A stretch of DNA of 64,000 bases, from assembly GCA_040755275.1 (NCBI GenBank), contig JBFMBE010000001.1:14758-78757 (forward strand), read 5' to 3'. Below, in pieces: positions 15,125 to 25,023 of the stretch. Under the pieces are notes generated by a model. That model saw nothing but the letters and a program-made list of their open reading frames with translations. It was not told where the DNA came from and searched no databases. This DNA is from Desulfatirhabdium sp040755275. GTDB taxonomy: Bacteria > Desulfobacterota > Desulfobacteria > Desulfobacterales > Desulfatirhabdiaceae. A program made the translations under genes and the position numbers. Each line of letters starts with the position of its first letter. The stretch's first letter is position 1.

Positions 15125-18100
15125 GAGCCAGCGTCTGCCCCCATCCAGTGATGACGGATCGGGGTCGATCCCCGCGTGCGCGGGGGAGCCCGTTTCATCC
15201 AGATGCTGACTGGTCTTCGCTGAGGTCGATCCCCGCGTGCGCGGGGGAGCCAAATCAATAGGTTCTATCCACTCTTTTGGGAAAGGTCGATCCCCGCGTG
15301 CGCGGGGGAGCCACCAACTCCACCGGGGTTCGTCCCAGCGATGAAGGTCGATCCCCGCGTGCGCGGGGGAGCCTTCCATCTGGACTACGATCAGCATTCT
15401 GATCGGGGTCGATCCCCGCGTGCGCGGGGGAGCCACTCGGCCCTTGACCGCCACCTTTATAATCAGGGGTCGATCCCCGCGTGCGCGGGGGAGCCCGTTT
15501 CATCCAGATGCTGACTGGTCTTCGCTGAGGTCGATCCCCGCGTGCGCGGGGGAGCCTACAGACGGTTATCAGCATCGACCCAAAACCAAGGTCGATCCCC
15601 GCGTGCGCGGGGGAGCCAATCTGTCCGACTGTAGTCGTGTTTTCGGTTAGGGTCGATCCCCGCGTGCGCGGGGGAGCCTACCGTTCTGCAATACCTACGC
15701 AAACCTAGTCAGGTCGATCCCCGCGTGCGCGGGGGAGCCCTTGGGCATATGCCGAAGCAGGACATAGGCATAGGTCGATCCCCGCGTGCGCGGGGGAGCC
15801 TCTTCTTCGGACTCATATACTCCGCTTTTCCAAGGTCGATCCCCGCGTGCGCGGGGGAGCCTGTACGCATTTTCAGATCGCTCCACTCAGTATAGGTCGA
15901 TCCCCGCGTGCGCGGGGGAGCCCTTCCTTGGTCATTTGCACCGCATCATAGAGGGGGTCGATCCCCGCGTGCGCGGGGGAGCCTTGGTTAAATAGGAGTG
16001 GCGGTTATTCCCAAGGGGTCGATCCCCGCGTGCGCGGGGGAGCCAGCGTCTGCCCCCATCCAGTGATGACGGATCGGGGTCGATCCCCGCGTGCGCGGGG
16101 GAGCCCGTTTCATCCAGATGCTGACTGGTCTTCGCTGAGGTCGATCCCCGCGTGCGCGGGGGAGCCCAATCTGAAAGCTAACGAACTGAGGAAGAAAGGG
16201 GTCGATCCCCGCGTGCGCGGGGGAGCCTTGATCACAACGAAAACCTGTCCCCAAGTGCAGGGTCGATCCCCGCGTGCGCGGGGGAGCCCGCCAATATCCA
16301 CCATGACAAGGCATGGTGGAAGGTCGATCCCCGCGTGCGCGGGGGAGCCGACAAGGCATGGTGGAATTGGTCAAATATCCCAGGTCGATCCCCGCGTGCG
16401 CGGGGGAGCCATAAAAGCAGATGCACCATAACTATGACTATAAGGTCGATCCCCGCGTGCGCGGGGGAGCCCGTGGATGGAACTTTCGGGGCGCGAGACC
16501 CGATGGTCGATCCCCGCGTGCGCGGGGGAGCCTGGGACAACGCGTCCCTTGCCGGCCCGGGTGCGGGTCGATCCCCGCGTGCGCGGGGGAGCCATCGGAG
16601 ATCGTATCGAACAATCAGGTCTTATAGGTCGATCCCCGCGTGCGCGGGGGAGCCCTAGCCGCTCTTTGGCATCAGCGCTCTTGGCGAGGTCGATCCCCGC
16701 GTGCGCGGGGGAGCCTGCTGAGCGCTCCAGGACCGAAATATCCAGTAGGGTCGATCCCCGCGTGCGCGGGGGAGCCCGACGAATCGGATGGAAGAACTTG
16801 GAAGGAGAAGGTCGATCCCCGCGTGCGCGGGGGAGCCTATAGGGACAATGGTAGGACAAACGGGTGATCAGGTCGATCCCCGCGTGCGCGGGGGAGCCGC
16901 AAGGATAAGGATAAAAAACATCCCGGAATGAGGTCGATCCCCGCGTGCGCGGGGGAGCCGTTCATCAAGGAATGATGGAGAAAATCCAAGAGGGTCGATC
17001 CCCGCGTGCGCGGGGGAGCCACCCTAGCCAGCGAATCCGGTCAGATGGCTGTGGGTCGATCCCCGCGTGCGCGGGGGAGCCGGCAGATTGTACCGGCCAC
17101 TGCAATATGCATCGGGTCGATCCCCGCGTGCGCGGGGGAGCCGGCAGGAGAGCCGGAGGATGGCCGGAGGCGGCAGGTCGATCCCCGCGTGCGCGGGGGA
17201 GCCTGAATCCAACGTCTTCAATGGCAGCGCAAGGCAGGTCGATCCCCGCGTGCGCGGGGGAGCCACCCATCTGTGATATGGCTGAGCGAGAGCATCGGGT
17301 CGATCCCCGCGTGCGCGGGGGAGCCTCCGTGCCGGCCTCTGGCGTGGCTTGGCGCTGAGGTCGATCCCCGCGTGCGCGGGGGAGCCGAATTTAACCTCAT
17401 CCACTTATACAACGGTTAGGGTCGATCCCCGCGTGCGCGGGGGAGCCTTATTCTTCGCTTCCAACGCAGCTTCAGCTTGCGGTCGATCCCCGCGTGCGCG
17501 GGGGAGCCATCTGGAACCGTTCTACTAGTATAATCCAACAGGGTCGATCCCCGCGTGCGCGGGGGAGCCGCCACACTGATCACCGCATCACGATAGCTGA
17601 GGGGTCGATCCCCGCGTGCGCGGGGGAGCCGATCGGTTGGGAGTCGGGTCCTCCGCTTTCCGGGGTCGATCCCCGCGTGCGCGGGGGAGCCGAGAGTACG
17701 GTAGCCAATCGGATGCCCGCTCCAGGTCGATCCCCGCGTGCGCGGGGGAGCCTTCCCAGAGCTCCATGATTGCTTGTCCAAAAAGGGTCGATCCCCGCGT
17801 GCGCGGGGGAGCCTACTTGATCACAACGAAAACCTGTCCCCTGCAGGGTCGATCCCCGCGTGCGCGGGGGAGCCATCTCGTGGCGCTCGATCTCACATGA
17901 TCAAACGGGTCGATCCCCGCGTGCGCGGGGGAGCCTAGTCCAGATGGAAGCACAAACACTATATAAGAGGTCGATCCCCGCGTGCGCGGGGGAGCCCCTG
18001 GCCATAGGTGATCCCGGCCTTTTCCCGGAGGTCGATCCCCGCGTGCGCGGGGGAGCCCTCTCGCTTCGTCTGGGCTTCTTTTTCAGCGAAGGTCGATCCC

Positions 18101-19155
18101 CGCGTGCGCGGGGGAGCCAAGCTCAATAGCTGGGACTGCGATGAAATGGCGGGTCGATCCCCGCGTGCGCGGGGGAGCCTTTGTACAACGAAACGCAGGT
18201 TGAAGGGACTGGGGTCGATCCCCGCGTGCGCGGGGGAGCCTCCTTTTAATTCGCTCTGGATGGGAACATATGGGGTCGATCCCCGCGTGCGCGGGGGAGC
18301 CTCATTCCACACCCCCTTCACCAGTGATTTGAACGGTCGATCCCCGCGTGCGCGGGGGAGCCTTCATGGCTCGATCCTTTCTTTTAGTCTTTTAGGGTCG
18401 ATCCCCGCGTGCGCGGGGGAGCCTTCTTCAGACAAGACGAACTCTTGGATGGTCCGGGTCGATCCCCGCGTGCGCGGGGGAGCCCACCTGATACCAATCC
18501 GGAAAAATGGTCGATCAGGTCGATCCCCGCGTGCGCGGGGGAGCCTGCAAAAGCTTTACGATCATAGAAGGATCGAAGGGTCGATCCCCGCGTGCGCGGG
18601 GGAGCCCAGACATTGAACACCAGCCTGGCGAGCCGAACGGGTCGATCCCCGCGTGCGCGGGGGAGCCAGTTTTTTAGTCCCAATCAAGACCGCGATCAAG
18701 GGTCGATCCCCGCGTGCGCGGGGGAGCCCCTTCGCTCTCTGAAGCAGCATACAGGTTTGCGGGTCGATCCCCGCGTGCGCGGGGGAGCCGTATCAAATGG
18801 CCGAACGATACGGGGGATATGTGGTCGATCCCCGCGTGCGCGGGGGAGCCTATGTTTCTTACGACATCTCGGACATATCGCAGGGTCGATCCCCGCGTGC
18901 GCGGGGGAGCCTATAAATATTACCCATATACATCAATAAAACAAGGTCGATCCCCGCGTGCGCGGGGGAGCCACAGCCGCAGGCATAGAGAAGGCGGACA
19001 TCCAAGGTCGATCCCCGCGTGCGCGGGGGAGCCCTATCCAACACTAACACAAAAAAGAAAGGAGGGGGTCGATCCCCGCGTGCGCGGGGGAGCCGGGCCA
19101 CCGCGTATCATGCATCGGCGCAAATAGGGTCGATCCCCGCGTGCGCGGGGGAGCC

Positions 19156-19193
19156 CCTTCGGGATAACCCAAAGGCATTACAACCAAATTTGG
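19156..19193 (-). promoter_or_regulatory. CRISPR leader (very short)
   Basis: Only 38 bases separate the cas2 stop codon from the first repeat. The segment holds most of a perfect 14-base palindrome AACCAAATTTGGTT (19182-19195) that runs into the cas2 stop. Leaders of type I-E systems usually need about 60 bases for integration, so the functional leader probably includes the 3' end of cas2. The array may be read through from the cas transcript. Confidence 0.6.
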
Positions 19194-19529
19194 TTATTCC
19201 GACTTGATATTGGTATGTTCTTTCACACTTGAACTTGTAGGCCGTCGGGCAAGTATCAATCCATCCACCTCGACAAATTCGATGGGTGGGCTGCCCAGCA
19301 CCCTTACTGCCTGTCCTCCCGGGATGTCTCGTTCTTTCCAAATCATGACGATGGATGCCTCCTTTTCGTTTGAAAACCAATCCTCCAATACAGCCCATAT
19401 TCTTTGTCGGACACCTGGTGAAATTTTAGGGGCGCTGTAGGTGCCAGGCGCCACCTCCAGCATGGTCGATGCGAGAAAACCACGTATCCGATCGGATACA
19501 TTACGGGTTATCACCACGGTCATCGACAC
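19194..19529 (-). CDS. cas2: CRISPR-associated endonuclease Cas2, type I-E
   Basis: Partner of Cas1 in spacer integration. This is the I-E variant (Cas2e): it begins MSMTVVITRNVSDRIRGFL, contains the LEVAPGTYSAPKISPGVRQR segment typical of that branch, and has IVMIWKERDIPGG in the middle. 111 residues is normal for I-E. It overlaps the end of cas1 by 29 bases (23 if the second ATG at 19523 is used). Last gene of the cas operon, directly before the array. Confidence 0.96.
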   Translation of the reverse strand: MSMTVVITRNVSDRIRGFLASTMLEVAPGTYSAPKISPGVRQRIWAVLEDWFSNEKEASIVMIWKERDIPGGQAVRVLGSPPIEFVEVDGLILARRPTSSSVKEHTNIKSE

Positions 19530-20397
19530 CGAGAAGCTCCTTTATCCGGTCAATCATTTTGGGGATGAGTTTTTCCTGCCGGAACAGCTTCGCTGCCCGT
19601 TTTCGCACTTCACGTTCCAACGAACTCACTTTACCCTTCTGAAATTCCTGCACCGCTCCAAAGGCCAGCGTCAAAGTGACATCCACTCGGTAAAGATCGG
19701 CGATATCGAGTACGAACGCGTTACTGGAATCTTCGTGGATAAACCCCAAAGGCGGAAGGGCGCCCACTGCGGCAGTGGCAATGTCCGCAGCGGCTTCGAC
19801 AAACGTTGCCGCATGATTGATGGCCTGATTGGGAAGATCTGCTGCATTCGGGTTGTCTCGATCGTAATGCCTTCCTTCCCAGGAAATCCCGTATTTCTGA
19901 GCTGTCAGTTTGTAGGATTCCTTGATACGTGCGCCTTCAATACCGCGCAAGGTTTCAATATCCTTGTAAGGCAGAATTCGGCCGAAACGCCAGGCATACA
20001 GCCTACGGGCGACATCGAGCCGCTTGCCCGGACTGGCCCATAGCAGGGCATGTGCCCTTGCCACATGGGATCGCTCCCTTCCCATGGGTGGCGCGGTGTA
20101 GTATTTAACACCTCCTTCGCCGACAGCGGCAATCAAAACGCCGTGGCGAGCCGCAAGTCGCAACACATCATGGGTGAGGCTGGTTCCCGGCCCCAGCAGG
20201 AGCATCGATACCCCTTGATAGGGAATTGCATAGTCCCCTGGATCCAGGGTTTCGCTTTTTGCAGCAACAAAACGCAGGGTCCCATCTTCAACGGAAAGTC
20301 TTCCATATTCCAGCCAGAGCAGACCGTGTCGATCGGCATAGGGGATGCGCGAAGCCGCAAGTCCAAGCCTACCTGGTAACAAGCCTGGAGGACTCAT
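19501..20397 (-). CDS. cas1: CRISPR-associated integrase Cas1, type I-E
   Basis: DNA integrase of the adaptation complex. With ATG 20397 the protein has 298 residues and begins MSPPGLLPGRLGLAASRI, matching the I-E Cas1 N-terminus; the frame is open 60 codons further upstream, but that is cas6e antisense of no similarity. Metal ligands expected for Cas1 are present: E154 (LRGIEGAR), H221 (GFIHED) and D231/D234 (LDIADLYR). ATG 20397 overlaps the cas6e stop as ATGA. Complete and apparently active. Confidence 0.97.
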   Translation of the reverse strand: MSPPGLLPGRLGLAASRIPYADRHGLLWLEYGRLSVEDGTLRFVAAKSETLDPGDYAIPYQGVSMLLLGPGTSLTHDVLRLAARHGVLIAAVGEGGVKYYTAPPMGRERSHVARAHALLWASPGKRLDVARRLYAWRFGRILPYKDIETLRGIEGARIKESYKLTAQKYGISWEGRHYDRDNPNAADLPNQAINHAATFVEAAADIATAAVGALPPLGFIHEDSSNAFVLDIADLYRVDVTLTLAFGAVQEFQKGKVSSLEREVRKRAAKLFRQEKLIPKMIDRIKELLGVDDRGDNP

Positions 20398-21116
20398 GTG
20401 GCAGGCATCAGGCGGATCATGCCAAAACCAAAAGATCGATGTCGTCCAATTCCCCGCATGAGCATTTTTGTAAACCCTTCCGCATTTCGGATGGTGACGA
20501 CAGCCCGGAAATGGGCTTCCGGCCGTTCGATGATGCGAAGCCCAGATGGGTTCTTGGCTCTCGATCGCCTTAGCCATGCACCTCTGGCCCTCATACCTTC
20601 AACCGAAACATGTTCGAAAAGAAGAATACCCGGGTCGATCTGTTTCTCAAACCATTCCCGGTAAATCTGGGCCCGAACCGGCTTTTCATCCGGGTTTTCT
20701 CCTTTCTCCATCCATCGATCCAACGCGCCCAGGAAAGCATCCTTTTCGGTGTCTCCCTTGCGTGTGATGGGGCAGGCGCGTACATGAAGTTCAAGGCGTT
20801 TACCAATCCGCCATTGCCCGGGCATGGGTTTTCCGACCAGGCTACCCTCCACAAGCACCCGATGCGCAAGCGGGTCAGCAAATGCACGGGCGTTTTCGGC
20901 GAGTGTTTCATCGTTGGTTCGGGAATATCCATAGAGAACGACATGCCTTGGATCAAGGTAGAAGGGCTTTGGAGCGGCATCTGCAAACATGGCTTTGAGC
21001 CAGGCATGAAGCACATAGCCGAAATCGTCGTCTCGTGCAGTCAACAGGTCATGGTTTCGGGCGAAACGAATCAGCTCTTCTCGCTGAAGGTTCATCCGGA
21101 TAAGATACAAGTTCAT
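20394..21116 (-). CDS. cas6e: CRISPR RNA endonuclease Cas6e (CasE, Cse3)
   Basis: Cuts the pre-crRNA at the base of the repeat hairpin and stays on the crRNA 3' end in Cascade. The 240-residue chain starts MNLYLIRMNLQREELIRF. H37 in FGYVLHAWLKAMF is a good candidate for the catalytic histidine. A glycine-rich loop GIGRHRSFGFGMIRL lies at the C-terminus, as expected for this fold. ATG 21116 overlaps the cas5 stop by four bases; upstream extension of the frame is rejected. Confidence 0.95.
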   Translation of the reverse strand: MNLYLIRMNLQREELIRFARNHDLLTARDDDFGYVLHAWLKAMFADAAPKPFYLDPRHVVLYGYSRTNDETLAENARAFADPLAHRVLVEGSLVGKPMPGQWRIGKRLELHVRACPITRKGDTEKDAFLGALDRWMEKGENPDEKPVRAQIYREWFEKQIDPGILLFEHVSVEGMRARGAWLRRSRAKNPSGLRIIERPEAHFRAVVTIRNAEGFTKMLMRGIGRHRSFGFGMIRLMPAT

Positions 21117-21826
21117 GGCATCATCTCCAAAGGCCCAGAAAAATAGTGGTGTACGCCCCGGGGCATATTGGCACTCCAATCTCTTCGGTCGTAGACAGCT
21201 TCCGGCAGTTGTCCGATTCCGTCGTCTGCAGGCCATCGGGCGGTGACGATCTGCGGCCTGCGGCGAGGCCCAATGTCCGTTAGCGGTTCGGCTCGCAGGG
21301 CATCGATCAGATGTGCTGCATGACGAAGGCCGATCAGAATCGGCCCGGACGGGATACAAGTCTTCCGACCTATGAACAGAGGCCTTGCCGGATACTTAAG
21401 GGCGTTCTCGATATGTTGCAGGGTGGGGAACTCGTTGCCGACAATCGTTACGGCTGCTATCAGAACGCCATTGGCGAGGTAATGGCGGTAGCGAATGTGC
21501 GTTCCGCTTGTCGCCTGGCCTGAACCTCTGGCTTCGGTTTGCCCGTGTGTTGTCCAACCCGTGCCTACGAGGTGATCTTGTCCCAAGAATACGGTGTGAT
21601 AGTCGATCAATCGCTGGGGTTCGGCATCCCACCGCGAAGCAACCCGAAGGCGATCCTGAAGTCTATCAAGACTGTCGGTGTCACGGTGATCCCAGCCCAG
21701 GGCGTTGCCAATCAGGCCCGTGATCATGGCGTTACCTGGGAAAAGATCTGTCGGGTTGATCTGATCGACACATACACCACCGAAACTCATGATCGGTGCA
21801 TCGAAGCGAAGTAATAAACAGTCCAT
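21113..21826 (-). CDS. cas5: Cascade subunit Cas5e (CasD)
   Basis: Binds the 5' handle of the crRNA in Cascade. 237 residues, beginning MDCLLLRFDAPIMSFGGV, the usual Cas5e opening (LxLxGPxxSWG-like), followed by PTDLFPGNAMITGLIGNALGW. The handle it would contact here is AUCGACC plus the variable base. ATG 21826 lies three bases after the cas7 stop; its own stop overlaps cas6e. Confidence 0.95.
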   Translation of the reverse strand: MDCLLLRFDAPIMSFGGVCVDQINPTDLFPGNAMITGLIGNALGWDHRDTDSLDRLQDRLRVASRWDAEPQRLIDYHTVFLGQDHLVGTGWTTHGQTEARGSGQATSGTHIRYRHYLANGVLIAAVTIVGNEFPTLQHIENALKYPARPLFIGRKTCIPSGPILIGLRHAAHLIDALRAEPLTDIGPRRRPQIVTARWPADDGIGQLPEAVYDRRDWSANMPRGVHHYFSGPLEMMP

Positions 21827-21829
21827 GGT

Positions 21830-22954
21830 TTAACTCCAGATTGCTTTGATGGCACTGCTGGCCGCCGTGTCGAGTGAGGAGTTGGATATATTGAAATCGA
21901 CATCTTTATGTATGGTAGCTAGTGTTCGAAAAATTGAAGTCTGTCCATACATCTCATCGATCCGCATGAGGTAATCTCTCATGCGTACAGTAGCTTGCCG
22001 GACGAGATGCTCTTTCATGGGCATGGCTTCCAGGAAGGCGTTGGCCAACGTCCGTGGTTGTTCCCGGCCGACTTCCAACAGCACGGTTTCGGCTCGACTA
22101 TAAGGAGCTGTCGAACCCAGCTTGGCCCCCGGGCTTTTGCTCGCGATGATGCGAATCAGGGAGTTTAGCACCCGTTGAGGTGTTTGACTGTCCTGGTTTT
22201 TCCATTCCTTTTCGCCACATCCGGTCAGGTTGGATATGAACAGTGGTACATCGACGACAACATAACCATAGAAAACGCCAGCCCCCAATTCCGCCTGATT
22301 GGCATGGGCAGCGCCGGTTTCATCGTCGCTGGAAAGGTCATCCACTACTGTGAAATAATCCATTTCCGTGTTGGCGGCGTGTACGGTCATAGCATGTGCA
22401 ACATGCACTGGCGCATCCACGCGGGCCAGCAGATCGGAGGTGACGAAACGGCCGAACAAGGCGCTGGTCAGCCCTGCGGCTGATTTGCTCATGGCTTTCA
22501 GGTTTTCTTTTTCCGATTTATCGGAAAGCCGTTTTTTCAGAGCATCGAGGGGGTTGTCTGGCTGGGCGATGACAGCGCCTTGGATTAAGGCGACAAAATA
22601 ATCCGCTTCTCGGGAGCCGAAGAGTACCGGCTGACTCATGTCGAGTTCCTTCATTCCGCCGGTAATCACGGTGTTGGCCAAGGCTTCGGTAAGCTTCCGG
22701 GCTGAATCTTCCGCAATATTGGCCGCCATTACACGTGGAAACACGATGCGCGTAAAGAAATGACGGGTGCGCAACCCATCCGGAATGTCCGGCAGGTTTT
22801 CCTGGAGGGAATCCCGCCAATGCCGCTTCAAGCATTGCGAAGAGATGCGAAGCCGCGTGGCGTTCCCGAAAGGAATTCTTTTGGCAAGGCCTGCATCGTC
22901 ACGGTTCAGCAGGCTGGCGGGATAGGATACAAGTGTGTGGATTTGTAAAAACAT
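21830..22954 (-). CDS. cas7: Cascade backbone subunit Cas7e (CasC, Cse4)
   Basis: Forms the six-copy backbone along the crRNA spacer. 374 residues, beginning MFLQIHTLVSYPASLLNRDD and GLAKRIPFGNATRLRISSQ, diagnostic for the I-E Cas7. Also seen: DLSSDDETGAAHANQAELGAGVFYGYV in two parts around residue 205-230. The cse2 gene ends three bases upstream. Intact. Confidence 0.97.
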   Translation of the reverse strand: MFLQIHTLVSYPASLLNRDDAGLAKRIPFGNATRLRISSQCLKRHWRDSLQENLPDIPDGLRTRHFFTRIVFPRVMAANIAEDSARKLTEALANTVITGGMKELDMSQPVLFGSREADYFVALIQGAVIAQPDNPLDALKKRLSDKSEKENLKAMSKSAAGLTSALFGRFVTSDLLARVDAPVHVAHAMTVHAANTEMDYFTVVDDLSSDDETGAAHANQAELGAGVFYGYVVVDVPLFISNLTGCGEKEWKNQDSQTPQRVLNSLIRIIASKSPGAKLGSTAPYSRAETVLLEVGREQPRTLANAFLEAMPMKEHLVRQATVRMRDYLMRIDEMYGQTSIFRTLATIHKDVDFNISNSSLDTAASSAIKAIWS

Positions 22955-22957
22955 GGC

Positions 22958-23473
22958 TCATTTCTCCTTTAATTTTAGCAGGGTGCGATAAAAATCGGAG
23001 GCAATCCGCCGATGGATGGCTTCGCGCTTGTCTTCGTCAATCGTCAGCAAGAAACGGGCTGCATCCGCCCAGTTGAAACCTTCGCCTTTAGCAGCAAGGA
23101 AGCGCACCATGCTGGTAAAGAGTTTGATGCGTACATCGTCATCGGATGCCAGAATCTGCTCCAGGCGCGCCTCGCTATATCCGGCCTCGGCAAGCACCTG
23201 ACCCAAAGGCCGGCCTGGCTGATGAGCCTCCTTTCCCATAATGGCAAGCCCGAAGGCGATGGTCGCCCAATCGACAATGTTGTTTGGAAGTTCTTCTTCC
23301 ATGTGCTTGAGCCACAACCGATAAAAGGCGAGCGGGATTGGGCCGCCCGGACTGTATCGTTTGAGGGCTGCACGATCTCCTGTCGGATAATGCTCCGCAC
23401 CGATCATACGGGAAAGCCTTGCAATTCGAGCTGGCAGGCCCTCCTGTTCCTGTGGTTGTGTTTGGTCGTTCAT
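22958..23473 (-). CDS. cse2: Cascade small subunit Cse2 (CasB)
   Basis: Two copies form the belly of Cascade and hold the displaced DNA strand. 171 residues, helical and charged; RARL-like ALKRYSPGG (residues 54-62), then a FxRLW-type FYRLWLKHM at about 70-78 is the usual Cse2 signature. Start overlaps the cse1 stop as ATGA (23470-23473). Confidence 0.94.
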   Translation of the reverse strand: MNDQTQPQEQEGLPARIARLSRMIGAEHYPTGDRAALKRYSPGGPIPLAFYRLWLKHMEEELPNNIVDWATIAFGLAIMGKEAHQPGRPLGQVLAEAGYSEARLEQILASDDDVRIKLFTSMVRFLAAKGEGFNWADAARFLLTIDEDKREAIHRRIASDFYRTLLKLKEK

Positions 23474-25023
23474 GGGACCTCCTTCATGATCAATCCGCGT
23501 TTATGCAATAACCCCCAAAACGCACCTTCGGAACGGACTCTCGCCCGGTATCGGCGGGTCTGGGGCAAAGGCAACAACTGGCAGGCTTCATCTAACTGTT
23601 GTTTTGAACGATATGTCAAATCCGTCACCCACTCCTTTCTTGCTTCTGCTTCGCCGATCTCAATGCTACGCCAGAGCATGGGAAAGAACCGATCCTGCCA
23701 GTTTGTCCGAAAGTCCTGTACTCTTCCGTTCACCCATGCTTTGACGGCTTCGCGATTGAAATCGGGAATATCCTGTCCGCCTTCGGTCAGCACGGTCATG
23801 GCTGTTCGCAAGGTGCTTTCGATATCCCGCACATCTTTGTGAAGTTGCTGCGCCAATTCGGATAGCCGGTCTTTTTCCACTTTGTTCAACAGCCGAAGTT
23901 GAACTTTGGGTGGAACGGGCAGGATGAAGCGATGGAATCCTTCCGTGGTGCCTTGGCCTCGTACCAGGGCGCTTGCCACGAGCCAAAGCGTGGAAGGTGC
24001 TTGTCGCGGCTTCTGCAACGGCGTCAATTCGTAGCCCTTTTCGAAAAGCAAATTACATACAAGCTCCGGTGTCCAGCCGTTACCGGAAAGGGAAAGGGCC
24101 GTACGTCCCTTTTTGTTTCCAGTTTGAATCGGGAGCCAGGCATCCCCCACATCACCGTTTTCCAGACTCTTGGGGCCGACCTGTCGTGCTTTGCTGGTTG
24201 CCCCAAGCGTTACCAAACCTCCTTCTCTTTTGACCAGCCGAATGGCTCGAGCGGCCTCGATGAATAAAGGGTCGAGTTCATCGAGGCGATATTGATGTTC
24301 CTTTCGATTCCAGGGAGTTAACCATGTTAACACCGGCCCGTTCGGTCTGAAACCGAAACCGGAGCGAAGAAGCTCATTTCGAATGTTAAAAACGATGGCG
24401 GTCTCTTCCAGAAACCTTCGGGAGGGATGAAGTGATTGCACCATGCTCAGGATGGGGCGGTTGGCAAAGCCCCCGTTCATTCGCACAATTCCATAGTTTC
24501 CTGCCCCCAAAAATCCACTGGTGGTTTGGTAGGCAACCACTGCATACATCCAGGCTTCCACGCGGTCCCTTGGTATTCGTGCGATTTTCAGATCATGGTC
24601 TTTAGCAGTTACCAAGACATCGAGCTCATCGGGGGTGGTCGCCTTCGGCTCTTTGGGTTTGAAGAATGTTTCAAGATCGGATTGGCTATGGAGTGGGTGC
24701 TGAAAAAACGCCGGTTGGGTGACGTCATCTCCGGCAAGCAGCCAGGCATTGGAATTGTTTCCAGCCAGTTGCAGCAGCCCTTCCTGCCAGAACAGCGGAT
24801 CGGAAGGCGGTGCATTCGGTTTGGTATTGGGTTGACGGGCCAGAACGCTCGCCGCAAGTTGCACCGTGAACACATGCCACACGTCCGCCTGGTGCGGACG
24901 CTGGCCGGTGTAGGCATCCACCTTTCCGTCGGAGAGCAATGCCAATAGCTGGGGTAAATTCACCTTTTGCCTGCCATCCGGAGTTTCGATACCGATAATG
25001 GGATCAGTCAACAGATTCGTCAT
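23470..25023 (-). CDS. cse1: Cascade large subunit Cse1 (CasA)
   Basis: Recognises the PAM and recruits Cas3. With ATG 25023 the protein has 517 residues and starts MTNLLTDPIIGIETPDGRQ, the normal Cse1 opening (F/LNLLxxPWIPV-like). The frame extends a further 91 codons into cas3, but that stretch is antiparallel-free noise and would give an unnatural N-terminus. The gene overlaps the cas3 end by 20 bases and cse2 by four. Confidence 0.95.
   Translation of the reverse strand: MTNLLTDPIIGIETPDGRQKVNLPQLLALLSDGKVDAYTGQRPHQADVWHVFTVQLAASVLARQPNTKPNAPPSDPLFWQEGLLQLAGNNSNAWLLAGDDVTQPAFFQHPLHSQSDLETFFKPKEPKATTPDELDVLVTAKDHDLKIARIPRDRVEAWMYAVVAYQTTSGFLGAGNYGIVRMNGGFANRPILSMVQSLHPSRRFLEETAIVFNIRNELLRSGFGFRPNGPVLTWLTPWNRKEHQYRLDELDPLFIEAARAIRLVKREGGLVTLGATSKARQVGPKSLENGDVGDAWLPIQTGNKKGRTALSLSGNGWTPELVCNLLFEKGYELTPLQKPRQAPSTLWLVASALVRGQGTTEGFHRFILPVPPKVQLRLLNKVEKDRLSELAQQLHKDVRDIESTLRTAMTVLTEGGQDIPDFNREAVKAWVNGRVQDFRTNWQDRFFPMLWRSIEIGEAEARKEWVTDLTYRSKQQLDEACQLLPLPQTRRYRARVRSEGAFWGLLHKRGLIMKEVP

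Larger units (their letters stand above)
12305..19155 (-). CRISPR. Type I-E CRISPR array, at least 110 repeats
   Basis: A 28-base repeat at 61-base period; on the crRNA (minus) strand it begins GGCTCCCCCGCG and ends GCGGGGATCGACC, with the I-E stem and a handle like the E. coli one (GGGGATNNACC). A 29th base is variable. I count 21 complete repeats at 12305-13552, 23 at 13656-15024 and 66 at 15163-19155, plus a partial one at 15125-15129: 110 complete repeats and 108 complete spacers, almost all 33 bases by the 28-base definition (one is 32). Two 100-N gaps interrupt it. The repeat at 12305-12332 carries A instead of G at 12320, the only variant I see, marking the old end. The leader end is at 19155, next to cas2. 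Confidence 0.98.

Noticed and set aside
12289..19160. Dozens of frames of 60-360 codons on both strands with motifs like RSPRARGS, IPACAGEP, VDPRVRGGA, LPRARGDRP
   Set aside because: The 61-base period shifts frame each unit, so the GC-rich stop-free CRISPR repeat is translated in all frames. They are not genes.
20398..20577. Longer cas1 start (60 extra residues)
   Set aside because: Extra part is antiparallel to nothing conserved and lies wholly in cas6e; ATG 20397 overlaps the cas6e stop as ATGA and gives the family N-terminus.
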